A stretch of DNA of 6,158 nt from Dehalococcoidia bacterium (GTDB lineage: Bacteria; Chloroflexota; Dehalococcoidia; GIF9; UBA5629). The first letter of the stretch is position 1; each line of letters begins with the position of its first letter. Shown here one piece after another: positions 1-5,897 of this stretch. Made by a program: the position numbers and the translations under genes. The stretch is from NCBI GenBank assembly GCA_016927965.1, contig JAFGLP010000108.1, forward strand, positions 1 through 6,158. Reading direction: 5' to 3'. The notes under the pieces were generated by a model. That model searched no databases. It was not told where the DNA came from and saw only the letters and a list, made by a program, of their open reading frames with translations.

Positions 1-207
1 AAAAATGAAGCCGATGCCGACCGCTTTGCCGCCCTGACCGGTCCCGGACCGCTGCAGTTGGAAGGTGCCTTAAAAAAACTGGCAGCTGATAACCTCTCCA
101 ACCTGACACCTCATCCCTTTTACACGTTCCTGTATTATTCTCATCCGCCACTGATCGAGCGCATCGAGGCAATCAAAAGCAATAACCTGAATATGAACGT
201 AAGTTAA
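1..207 (+). CDS. C-terminal fragment of M48 family (Ste24/CAAX protease-like) zinc metallopeptidase
   Basis: The frame is open from the window edge to a TAA at 205-207, followed at once by a second TAA, and leaves 68 residues of the protein's end. The fragment opens with E-A-D-A-D (residues 3-7), which fits the E-x-x-A-D motif of M48 peptidases. In that family the Glu is the third zinc ligand, downstream of the HExxH helix, which lies outside the window. The tail reads LKKLAADNLSN (residues 24-34), then TPHPFY (36-41), then YSHPPLIERI (46-55), the typical end of Ste24/HtpX-like enzymes. These are integral membrane proteases that cut prenylated or misfolded membrane proteins; the bacterial substrates are usually unknown. 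The long Ste24-type tail favours the CAAX-protease branch over HtpX, but the membrane segments cannot be seen. The family call is fairly safe; the subfamily is an inference. Confidence 0.85.
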   Translation, partial: KNEADADRFAALTGPGPLQLEGALKKLAADNLSNLTPHPFYTFLYYSHPPLIERIEAIKSNNLNMNVS

Positions 208-211
208 TAAA

Positions 212-240
212 TTGTCTATTGCGCCGCAATTTAATATAAT
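212..240 (+). promoter_or_regulatory. Sigma-70-like promoter for the acyl-CoA synthetase alpha gene
   Basis: TTGTCT (212-217) and a perfect TATAAT (235-240) are separated by 17 bp in the gap between the protease stop and the ATG at 305. Transcription would begin near 247 and leave a leader of about 58 nt. A small perfect inverted repeat, ATTGC-GCC-GCAAT (218-230), lies inside the spacer and could be a repressor site. No convincing Shine-Dalgarno sequence follows in the leader. Box identity and spacing are read directly; activity is inferred. Confidence 0.6.
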
Positions 241-304
241 CACATTCACCGTTTGACCGGGTTAGTAGCACGTTATCACCACCTTATTTCACGGCATACT
301 GATT

Positions 305-1729
305 ATGACAGAACTATACGATTCAATCGACCGCATTTTCCATCCCACCAGCGTAGCTTTTGTCGGAGTGACCACCAGCAACCCGACCCACTGGACCAGG
401 ACCTTCTGGGACTCTGCGCTGGCCTTTCATTTCAAGGGCAATATGTACCCGGTAAACCCGCGCGGGGGAGAACTGAACGGCCACAAGGTATACCGTTCAA
501 TCAGTGAAATACCCGGGGAAATCGATTACGCTGCCTGTACGGTTTCAGCCAAAATCTCGCCGCAAATCGTGCATGAGTGTGCCGCCAAGGGTGCCCAGGC
601 AGTCCATTTTTGCACCGCCGGTTTCGCTGAGATAGGAGAGAGCGGCTCAGTTGATTTACAGCAGCAACTGGTGGACGCAGGAAAGGAAACAGGAGTTAGG
701 ATCATCGGTCCCAACTGCATGGGAATTTACTGCCCTGAAGCCAGATTCTCTTATGATATCGACTTCTCTAGGGAAAGCGGGGACGTGGGATTTATCAGCC
801 AGAGCGGCGGCAATTCAATTTACGTTATCAGGGAAGCCACCTGGAGGGGAGTAAAATTCAGCAAGGTCGTCAGCTTCGGCAATGCCTGCGACCTCGATGA
901 GAGCGACTTTCTTGAATATATGACAGAGGACCCCAAAACCAAAATAATTGCACTCTACCTGGAAGGTGTCCGCAACGGCAAAAGATTCAGGAAGCTGCTT
1001 GAGAGGGCCGCCCGCATTAAACCGGTAGTCATGGTGAAGGCAGGATGCGGGGAAGCCGGATCTAGGGCTACCTCCACCCACACGGGGTCCATGGCAGGCA
1101 ATGATGCCGTCTGGAATAGCCTCTGCCGGCAGCTTAACATCATAAAACACCGTAATGTGGAAGGGTTGGTAGATGTGCTGACAACGCTGCAGTATCTGCC
1201 CGGTTTTAAGGGCCGCAATGTATTATTGATAGGCCCCGGCGGGGGCGCCAGCATCGGCCTGACGGACGAGTTTGAAAGGATGGGTTTTCACCTGCCCGCT
1301 GTCACAGAGAAAATCAGGCAGCAACTCCTCGGCTTCAGCCAGGCTGCCGGCAACATGCTACAAAACCCCATTGATTATTCTCAGAGCTTGCATAACCCGG
1401 GCAGCATGTACAAGGCCGTTCAGTTGTTGACCAGATGGAAAGAAGTGGATTTCTGTGTCGGTTTCTTCCGTCCCAGCCAGATGAATCCCAGTTTTTTTGA
1501 CATGGTATGCAGGTCGGATGGACTGGTTGATAAGGCTTTTGCCGATTCACATAAACCGGTAGCCTACATCATAGAGAGTGGTGTAACGCCGGACCGTCAG
1601 GCCATAGCATTTGAAATGATACAAAATACCGCGGCAAGAGGCAGGCCTGTTTACTACTCATTCGCCGGGGCATCAGAGGCGCTGCGCCTTGTGGCAGATT
1701 ACAACAATCGTAAAGAAAAAAGGTTGTAG
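305..1729 (+). CDS. Acetyl/acyl-CoA synthetase (NDP-forming) alpha-subunit-like protein, CoA-binding
   Basis: This 474-residue protein has the full three-part build of the alpha subunit of ADP-forming acetyl-CoA synthetases (acyl-CoA + ADP + Pi to acid + ATP + CoA, reversible). An N-terminal Rossmann CoA-binding domain spans about 8-145, starting with VAFVGV (17-22) and ending with IIGPNCMG (133-140). A succinyl-CoA-ligase-like flavodoxin domain (about 158-295) carries GFISQSGG (162-169), SFGNACDLDESDFLEY (190-205) and LYLEG (217-221). Next comes THTGSMAG (258-265), whose His259 matches the phosphorylated histidine of characterised enzymes. A third domain (about 300-470) starts with LLIGPGGGASIG (307-318) and has NPIDY (354-358). 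The ATP-grasp beta part is absent, and neither neighbour supplies it, so a partner must be encoded elsewhere or the protein has another role. The ATG at 305 has no good Shine-Dalgarno sequence. The in-frame stop at 266-268 limits extension, and only a CTG at 299 is an alternative. The substrate cannot be read from the sequence. Confidence 0.87.
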   Translation: MTELYDSIDRIFHPTSVAFVGVTTSNPTHWTRTFWDSALAFHFKGNMYPVNPRGGELNGHKVYRSISEIPGEIDYAACTVSAKISPQIVHECAAKGAQAVHFCTAGFAEIGESGSVDLQQQLVDAGKETGVRIIGPNCMGIYCPEARFSYDIDFSRESGDVGFISQSGGNSIYVIREATWRGVKFSKVVSFGNACDLDESDFLEYMTEDPKTKIIALYLEGVRNGKRFRKLLERAARIKPVVMVKAGCGEAGSRATSTHTGSMAGNDAVWNSLCRQLNIIKHRNVEGLVDVLTTLQYLPGFKGRNVLLIGPGGGASIGLTDEFERMGFHLPAVTEKIRQQLLGFSQAAGNMLQNPIDYSQSLHNPGSMYKAVQLLTRWKEVDFCVGFFRPSQMNPSFFDMVCRSDGLVDKAFADSHKPVAYIIESGVTPDRQAIAFEMIQNTAARGRPVYYSFAGASEALRLVADYNNRKEKRL

Positions 1730-1745
1730 ACCCGGGTTATCCTAT

Positions 1746-2513
1746 TTACAACATTCCCCCATCTACAACTACCGTATGGCCGGTCACGTACCTGGAAGCA
1801 TCAGAAGCCAGATAAATTAAGCTGCCCACCATGTCCTCCGGATAACCGATGCGTCCCAGTGGTATTCTCTTGACCGATTGCTCCTCCAGTCCCGGCCGTT
1901 CAGCGAAACCGGAATCGATTAATTTGGTGTGAACAAAACCGGGTGCCAGCGTGTTAACCCTGATATTATAGGGCGCCAGCTCTCTGGCCATCACCCTGGT
2001 CGCCATCACCACCCCCGCTTTGCTGATGGCATACACACCATTATCCTGCTCAGGAGAAAATCCATCCGTAGAGGCAACATTAATAATGCATCCTCCCCCC
2101 TGCTTCTTCATATATTTCGCTACTGTCTGGCTGAGGAAAAACAGGCCCTTCAGGTTAAGTGTCATTATGGTGTCCCATAATTTTTCATCCGATTCCAAGA
2201 AAGCTGCGAAGACTGGGCTGGTTGCCGCGTTGTTAATCAGAATATCCACCTTGCCGAACGCTACTTTGGCTGTATCCGCCACTTTCCGCACATCTTCCAT
2301 TTTCCCCAAGTGAGCATTGATGACCAGCGCCCTCCTCCCCACACTCCTTATCTCCGAAGCCACCTTTTCCAGGTCATTCACCTTTCGGCTGGTGACTATT
2401 ATATCGGAGCCCGCCCTGGCAAAAGCCAGCGCTGTAGCGCGCCCGATACCGCGGCTTGCCCCCGTTATCAGTGTTACTTTGTTTTCCAGGGAAAATTGAT
2501 TTCGATCAGACAT
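1746..2513 (-). CDS. Short-chain dehydrogenase/reductase (classical SDR, DHRS4-like)
   Basis: This is a 255-residue NAD(P)-dependent oxidoreductase with every classical SDR hallmark: TGASRGIG (17-24) for cofactor binding, NNAA (94-97), Asn120, Ser148, and YAISK (161-165) with Tyr161 and Lys165, completing the Asn-Ser-Tyr-Lys tetrad. APG (190-192) and VTGHTVVVDGG (243-253) close the fold. Arg43 after the second strand suggests a preference for NADP(H). The adenine-binding acidic position reads N-A-H-L-G-K (66-71) instead of the usual D-V/L. The same H-V-G-K pattern occurs in DHRS4-type carbonyl/retinal reductases, so it is probably a subfamily trait. The ATG at 2513 is chosen because GGAGGT lies 8 nt upstream; an in-frame TTG at 2528 would add five residues but overlaps that site. 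The gene converges on the CoA-synthetase gene with a 16-bp gap and diverges from the secernin gene. The substrate is unknown. Confidence 0.93.
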   Translation of the reverse strand: MSDRNQFSLENKVTLITGASRGIGRATALAFARAGSDIIVTSRKVNDLEKVASEIRSVGRRALVINAHLGKMEDVRKVADTAKVAFGKVDILINNAATSPVFAAFLESDEKLWDTIMTLNLKGLFFLSQTVAKYMKKQGGGCIINVASTDGFSPEQDNGVYAISKAGVVMATRVMARELAPYNIRVNTLAPGFVHTKLIDSGFAERPGLEEQSVKRIPLGRIGYPEDMVGSLIYLASDASRYVTGHTVVVDGGML

Positions 2514-2520
2514 ACCGGCC

Positions 2521-2526
2521 ACCTCC
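2521..2526 (-). promoter_or_regulatory. Ribosome binding site deciding the SDR start
   Basis: The minus strand reads GGAGGT from 2526 to 2521, with 8 nt between the GGAGG core and the ATG at 2513. This favours the ATG over the in-frame TTG (2528) and GTG (2522), both of which overlap the site itself. Confidence 0.8.
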
Positions 2527-2536
2527 AATCCATCAC

Positions 2537-2545
2537 ATTATAGCA
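2537..2545 (-). promoter_or_regulatory. Extended -10 promoter for the SDR gene
   Basis: The minus strand reads TGCTATAAT (2545 to 2537): a perfect -10 hexamer preceded by the TG of an extended -10 element. No good -35 box lies 16-18 bp upstream, as is common for extended -10 promoters. Initiation near 2530 would give a leader of about 17 nt, just enough to hold the GGAGGT site. Confidence 0.5.
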
Positions 2546-2557
2546 GAACGCCGCCTC

Positions 2558-2570
2558 GTGCAGCCTGCAC
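2558..2570. promoter_or_regulatory. Perfect 13-bp dyad between divergent promoters, candidate operator
   Basis: GTGCAG-C-CTGCAC has two perfect 6-bp arms around one base. It sits where the -35 region of the leftward SDR promoter would be, and 4 bp before the -35 box of the rightward secernin promoter, so one bound protein could affect both. The dyad is read directly; its role as an operator is an inference, and no dedicated regulator gene adjoins it. Confidence 0.35.
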
Positions 2571-2574
2571 CATT

Positions 2575-2604
2575 TTGTCAAGCCTGTCCGTATTCTGATA
2601 AGAT
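2575..2604 (+). promoter_or_regulatory. Sigma-70-like promoter for the secernin-family gene
   Basis: TTGTCA (2575-2580), an 18-bp spacer and TAAGAT (2599-2604), with TG at 2596-2597 forming an extended -10. Initiation near 2611 would leave a leader of about 29 nt that contains the strong Shine-Dalgarno site. Confidence 0.5.
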
Positions 2605-2625
2605 GCAAACAGGACGATTGAACAA

Positions 2626-2632
2626 GGGGAGG
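2626..2632 (+). promoter_or_regulatory. Strong ribosome binding site of the secernin-family gene
   Basis: GGGGAGG with 7 nt to the ATG at 2640. This fixes the start so that cysteine is residue 2, which matters for an N-terminal-nucleophile hydrolase. Confidence 0.85.
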
Positions 2633-2639
2633 ATATATC

Positions 2640-3944
2640 ATGTGCGACACTATTGTAGCCCTGGAAAAAGCCACCGTTGACGGAGCGACCCTCTTCGGGA
2701 AAAACAGCGATAGGGAGCCTGACGAAGTCCAGAATATCGTAATTTACCCCCGTCGCCAGCACAAAAACGGAGATGAGGTCAGGTGCACTTATATATCCAT
2801 TCCGCAGGCATCCGAGACCGCCAGAGTAATGCTCAGCCAGCCATTCTGGATGTTCGGCGCCGAGATGGGGTCCAACGAATACGGGGTCTTCATAGGCAAC
2901 GAAGCGCTTTTCACACGTGAAAAACCGGCCGCCACCGGGCTGACGGGCATGGACCTGCTGAGACTGGCACTGGAGAGGAGCAGGTCAGCCACGGAAGCGC
3001 TCGACACGGTAATCCGGTTGCTTGAAAAATACGGGCAGGGCGGCAACTGCGGATACCGGCAGAAATTCCTCTATATGAACAGCTTTCTGATAGCAGATTC
3101 CAGCGAGGCATTTGTGCTGGAAACCGTCAAATCATGGTGGGCCTGGAAGAAAATAAAAGACGTATGGAGCATTTCCAATGTCATCTCCATTGGACAGGAC
3201 TTCGATGCAGTCTCGCCCGACCTCATTGAGAATGCCATCAAAAAAGGCTGGTGCAAAACCGAATCGGACTTTGATTTCAACAGGTGCTACACAGATCCGT
3301 TAATTACCTGGGGCGCAGCAGCAAAAGGCAGGCAAGCATGCTCACGTAATATCCTTTCACAAAAGAATGGCTCGCTGACCACGGCGGATTTCATGGAGCT
3401 ACTGCGTGATCACGGAGGCAGGAGTGACTTTCATCCCGATAAACACGGCGGCACCGTATGCATGCATGCAGCCGATAAACTGATCAGGCGCAGCCAGTCC
3501 GTAGGCTCACTGGTCGGTAAAGCATCGGGGGACCACGCCATTGTCTACGTGACGGGATCATCTAATCCATGCCTCAGTCCTTTTTATCCGGTGTTCAGCG
3601 TGGGCACAGCCAGTCCCGCCGGCTACCTGGAAGGAGGGGCTGAATACAACGGGGAAACTTACTGGTGGGAATGCGAGCGTTTTCACCGCCGGGCCCTCCT
3701 GCATTATCCCGATGCCCTGAAGGCAATTCAACCCAGGATCATGGAATATGAGGTGGATATGCTGCAGTCTGTTGAATCAGCAGCAGCACCCCCCACACAG
3801 GCGGAGATCAACAGGTATTTCAACCAGGCTAGGGGAATCGTTAAGGAGTGGGGAGCAAAACTGGACGGCATGCCCGTAACAAAGCCGGGTTGGCTTTTCC
3901 GGCGCTACTGGCAGGGATATAATAAGCTCAACGGCATCGACTAG
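2640..3944 (+). CDS. Secernin-family protein (peptidase family C69, Ntn-hydrolase)
   Basis: This 434-residue protein is close in length and motif order to animal secernins (about 414 residues) and belongs to the C69 dipeptidase-like N-terminal-nucleophile hydrolases. After loss of Met1, Cys2 in MCDT would be the nucleophile. Downstream are GKNSDR (20-25) followed by DEVQ (28-31), CTYISI (49-54), GAEMGSNEYGV (73-83), GNEA (86-89), FTRE (91-94), GMDLLRLALER (103-113), EKYGQGG (129-135) and AFVLET (157-162). The family pattern after the last, a core Asn, fits N180. No signal peptide or membrane segment is seen, so it should be cytosolic. C69 members cleave dipeptides or amides with an unblocked N terminus, but bacterial secernin homologues are mostly uncharacterised, so the substrate is open. 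It is transcribed alone from its own promoter, divergently from the SDR gene, with its best Shine-Dalgarno match just upstream. The C-terminal part (about 345-434) is less conserved. Confidence 0.9.
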   Translation: MCDTIVALEKATVDGATLFGKNSDREPDEVQNIVIYPRRQHKNGDEVRCTYISIPQASETARVMLSQPFWMFGAEMGSNEYGVFIGNEALFTREKPAATGLTGMDLLRLALERSRSATEALDTVIRLLEKYGQGGNCGYRQKFLYMNSFLIADSSEAFVLETVKSWWAWKKIKDVWSISNVISIGQDFDAVSPDLIENAIKKGWCKTESDFDFNRCYTDPLITWGAAAKGRQACSRNILSQKNGSLTTADFMELLRDHGGRSDFHPDKHGGTVCMHAADKLIRRSQSVGSLVGKASGDHAIVYVTGSSNPCLSPFYPVFSVGTASPAGYLEGGAEYNGETYWWECERFHRRALLHYPDALKAIQPRIMEYEVDMLQSVESAAAPPTQAEINRYFNQARGIVKEWGAKLDGMPVTKPGWLFRRYWQGYNKLNGID

Positions 3945-3948
3945 CAGC

Positions 3949-3978
3949 TTGACCTCGCTATATTACGGTTATTAAAAT
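3949..3978 (+). promoter_or_regulatory. Possible distal promoter for marR
   Basis: TTGACC (3949-3954), an 18-bp spacer and TAAAAT (3973-3978), one mismatch from consensus in each box. It begins 5 bp after the secernin stop codon. It would give a leader of about 49 nt before the ATG at 4034, still with no well-placed Shine-Dalgarno sequence. It is less likely than the proximal promoter, since AT-rich gaps readily yield such matches. Confidence 0.3.
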
Positions 3979-3996
3979 TCACACATCCCTGCAATT

Positions 3997-4026
3997 TTGA
4001 CACCACTACATCAGGTGGTATATTAT
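3997..4026 (+). promoter_or_regulatory. Proximal promoter of marR with consensus -35 box
   Basis: Perfect TTGACA (3997-4002), followed by TATTAT (4021-4026, 18-bp spacer) or TATATT (4019-4024, 16-bp spacer). Initiation would fall at about 4030-4034, on or next to the ATG at 4034, so the transcript may be leaderless or nearly so. Confidence 0.6.
4002..4019. promoter_or_regulatory. Imperfect dyad in the marR promoter spacer, candidate MarR operator
   Basis: ACCAC (4002-4006) and GTGGT (4015-4019) form an 18-bp inverted repeat with an 8-bp centre. It fills the space between the -35 and -10 boxes. MarR-family proteins usually bind dyads of this size over their own promoters, so this is a natural site for self-repression. 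The role is an inference. Confidence 0.4.
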
Positions 4027-4033
4027 TTCTACA

Positions 4034-4570
4034 ATGGAAATATTGCATAATGCAAACACCCCGGCTGGCACTCATGCCGGCAGTGAAGTCCAGGCAATAG
4101 CCATAATATCCGTCGTCCAGAGTTTTGTGCACATGTGGCTTAAATACGAATCCGTCCTGCACAAGGAAATCGCCAGACAGCAGTCTGCAGAGGTTGATGA
4201 GCAGGACACTAAAAGAATAAGCCCGTTCACCGATTACGGCGTTTTTTACGCGGTAAGCAGCAATCTCTACGGGAAAAAGCAGCTTACCATGGGTGAACTC
4301 AGCAATGCTATGTCCGTCCCCTTCAGCAGGGCTACCAGGATCATCGATGCGCTTGTTGCCGATGGGTACGTTAAAAGAATGAATGACCCGGACGACAGGC
4401 GGGTGGTGAGGGTAGCCTTGACGCCGGAAGGCATAAAACTACATCATACAACCGAAAGGTTTACAGCCGACCGCGTGCAGTCGATTCTTTCGGTACTTGG
4501 ACCGGAAGAGCAGAGTCTGCTTCTGGAACTGATGGGTAAAATACTGCCGGTCCTGCAAAAAGCCACATAA
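4034..4570 (+). CDS. MarR-family winged-helix transcriptional repressor
   Basis: This 178-residue protein has the MarR fold. A long first helix (about 19-50) serves dimerisation. A winged helix-turn-helix spans about 82-132, with LTMGELSNAM (84-93), a recognition helix around 96-109 (PFSRATRIIDALVA), and the signature wing DPDDRRVVRVALTPEG (118-133). A C-terminal helical dimer arm follows (about 134-176). Members bind dyad operators as dimers and release DNA when a small ligand or oxidant binds. It lies 67 bp upstream of an ABC exporter on the same strand, so it probably represses that exporter and itself. It is longer than most MarR proteins (about 140-150) because of extra residues at the N terminus and near 50-62. 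The ATG at 4034 has no Shine-Dalgarno sequence and lies at the predicted transcription start; the next Met (34) would cut the first helix. Confidence 0.92.
   Translation: MEILHNANTPAGTHAGSEVQAIAIISVVQSFVHMWLKYESVLHKEIARQQSAEVDEQDTKRISPFTDYGVFYAVSSNLYGKKQLTMGELSNAMSVPFSRATRIIDALVADGYVKRMNDPDDRRVVRVALTPEGIKLHHTTERFTADRVQSILSVLGPEEQSLLLELMGKILPVLQKAT
4043..4055. promoter_or_regulatory. 13-bp dyad TTGCAT-A-ATGCAA at the start of marR, candidate operator
   Basis: Two perfect 6-bp arms around one base, lying 9-21 nt inside the marR reading frame and so just downstream of the predicted transcription start. The sequence AAATATTGCA (4038-4047) recurs in inverted form at 4596-4605, in front of the permease gene. 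A bound repressor here would block early elongation. The role is an inference. Confidence 0.4.
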
Positions 4571-4574
4571 TTTT

Positions 4575-4603
4575 TTTACACTAATATTTCCATATTGCAA
4601 TAT
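4575..4603 (+). promoter_or_regulatory. Candidate promoter of the ABC exporter genes
   Basis: TTTACA (4575-4580) is followed after 17 bp by CAATAT (4598-4603), a weak -10 with three matches. The gap of 67 bp has no strong hairpin, so read-through from marR is also possible. The palindrome at 4592-4603 covers the -10. Confidence 0.3.
4592..4603. promoter_or_regulatory. Perfect 12-bp palindrome ATATTGCAATAT, candidate MarR operator for the exporter
   Basis: The whole 12 bp equals its own reverse complement. It lies between marR and the permease gene, over the candidate -10 box. Its TTGCA core and the flanking 10-mer AAATATTGCA (minus strand, 4605 to 4596) are shared with the dyad at the start of marR. 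This supports one regulator acting at both places, though the half-site spacing differs between them. Confidence 0.45.
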
Positions 4604-4637
4604 TTTTTAAATAAGAATTTTATATACCGGTAGTAAA

Positions 4638-5894
4638 ATGAAGACGTTTTTCGGTAACTTGAAACTGTCCCTTTTCCTGGCCCTCAAATCCATGTTCCGG
4701 GGCAATAAATGGGCTCTGGTCCTGATAATCGTGGTGATGGCTTTTAGCTTCGTCAACCTGATATTTTCCTCCGCTATCATATCGGGTGTCATGACAACTA
4801 TGGACAACCAGATTGTAGATACCATGTTCTCAAACGTGGTTATCAGCCCCAGGGAAGACCGGTACTACATAGAAAGAGCGAGTGAACTGGGAACTCAGGT
4901 ACAGCAGGTCGCAGGTGTTGCCGATATATGCACACACCTCAACAGCAGCGGATTCATCGAATACGGCTGGAAAGAAAAGACCCTGCCCTGGGAAAAGGTA
5001 AAAAGCGGCAACTGGAATATCATCGGTATCAACCCGGACCAGGAAGCGAAGGTCACCTCTATCGGTCATAACATGATTGAGGGAAGATACCTCGATGAGG
5101 ACGATAACGATCAGATCATCCTGGGAGTTGAAATAGCCGGGGGAAACCAGGCACAAACTTCGGATTTTCTTACCCTTGGGGGAATACATATCGGGGAGAA
5201 GGTACAGGTAACCTATCCGAACGGAATACTGCGAGAGTATACGGTTAAAGGCATCTTCCGTGCCAGGGAGATGATGGCAGCTGATCACCTGGCTTTCGTG
5301 ACAAACAGGGAAATGGTATCAGTCCTGGGACGCTCCAACTTCGCCGACAGGGCCAGCGAGATATTGGTTAAAGCCGACCAAAACGATATTGAAGATATTC
5401 TGGCCAGCCAATTGAAAGCATTGAGAACAAACCTACAGGTCAGGACTTTCAAAGAATACGGCGGCGCTTACCGAAGCGTCATTTCCACATTTGAGTTGAT
5501 CATGGGAATCATCGGCGGGACAGGTCTGATTGTAGCCGCCATAGTGATGTTTATAATCATTTACATCAATGTGCTCAGCAAGAAACGTCAAATAGGAATC
5601 CTGCGGGCGATAGGCATACCTCATAATGCAGTATTGGGATCTTACCTGATCCAGGCGCTCTTCTACTCTCTTATGGGTGTTCTACTGGGATGGCTGCTCA
5701 TACGCGTTGTCCTTCAGCCCTATTTCATGATGAATCCAATCGATCTTCCCCTGGGTTTCCTGAGCTTACATATAGAATCCGGTAATATAATTGGCTCAGC
5801 AGCGGGGCTAACGGCAGCTTCACTCCTGGCGGGATTGATTCCAGCCTGGACGGTAATGAAGGAAAGTATCATAAAAACACTCTGGGGCGTCTAA
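4638..5894 (+). CDS. MacB/LolE/FtsX-type ABC transporter permease
   Basis: This 418-residue inner-membrane protein has the four-helix layout of MacB/LolC/LolE permeases. TM1 is about 25-50 (ALVLIIVVMAFSFVNLIF). A large extracytoplasmic domain (about 51-282) of MacB_PCD type includes GRYLDEDD (149-156), IILGVEIA (160-167) and VKGIFRA (203-209). TM2 (about 286-312), TM3 (about 333-357) and TM4 (about 384-404) make up the FtsX domain. Between TM2 and TM3 lies the conserved cytoplasmic segment SKKRQIGILRAIG (314-326), which couples to the ATPase, and the end GLIPAWTVMKESIIKTLWG (399-417) is typical. This type works as a mechanotransmission pump for lipoproteins, peptides or drugs rather than moving cargo through the membrane pore. 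The ATPase gene starts 3 nt after its stop. No membrane-fusion protein gene is visible in the window. The ATG at 4638 has only a weak GGTAG upstream. Confidence 0.92.
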   Translation: MKTFFGNLKLSLFLALKSMFRGNKWALVLIIVVMAFSFVNLIFSSAIISGVMTTMDNQIVDTMFSNVVISPREDRYYIERASELGTQVQQVAGVADICTHLNSSGFIEYGWKEKTLPWEKVKSGNWNIIGINPDQEAKVTSIGHNMIEGRYLDEDDNDQIILGVEIAGGNQAQTSDFLTLGGIHIGEKVQVTYPNGILREYTVKGIFRAREMMAADHLAFVTNREMVSVLGRSNFADRASEILVKADQNDIEDILASQLKALRTNLQVRTFKEYGGAYRSVISTFELIMGIIGGTGLIVAAIVMFIIIYINVLSKKRQIGILRAIGIPHNAVLGSYLIQALFYSLMGVLLGWLLIRVVLQPYFMMNPIDLPLGFLSLHIESGNIIGSAAGLTAASLLAGLIPAWTVMKESIIKTLWGV

Positions 5895-5897
5895 TAC

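Noticed and set aside
253..507. 84-residue open frame overlapping the synthetase start
   Set aside because: Its sequence is rich in His, Arg and Gln without domain character, and it overlaps the conserved N-terminal Rossmann domain of the real gene.
815..1150. 111-residue minus-strand open frame inside the CoA-synthetase gene
   Set aside because: It overlaps conserved coding sequence, including the phospho-histidine region, and shows no recognisable domain.
1723..1752. Inverted repeat GTTGTA ... TACAAC with an inner ACCCGGGT palindrome between the convergent gene ends, as a shared terminator
   Set aside because: The outer arms are only 6 bp, the loop is 18 nt, and no clear T-run follows on either strand. 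Too weak to call.
2020..2313. 97-residue plus-strand open frame opposite the SDR gene
   Set aside because: It is antisense to the SDR catalytic core and has no independent support.
1746..2528. Longer SDR form starting at TTG 2528
   Set aside because: That start overlaps the GGAGGT site serving the ATG at 2513, and the extra five residues are not part of the fold.
3454..3470. Tandem GCAT tract (TATGCATGCATGCAG) within the secernin gene
   Set aside because: It is only about three units long, in frame and inside conserved-length coding sequence; no sign of a functional repeat.
4592..4610. Palindrome ATATTGCAATAT followed by a T-run as an intrinsic terminator for marR
   Set aside because: The stem is nearly all A/T with no hairpin loop room and would be unstable; an operator is a better reading.
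4830..5288. 152-residue open frame on the minus strand inside the permease gene
   Set aside because: It lies wholly opposite a well-supported permease, has no family motifs and no ribosome site seen; a shadow frame.
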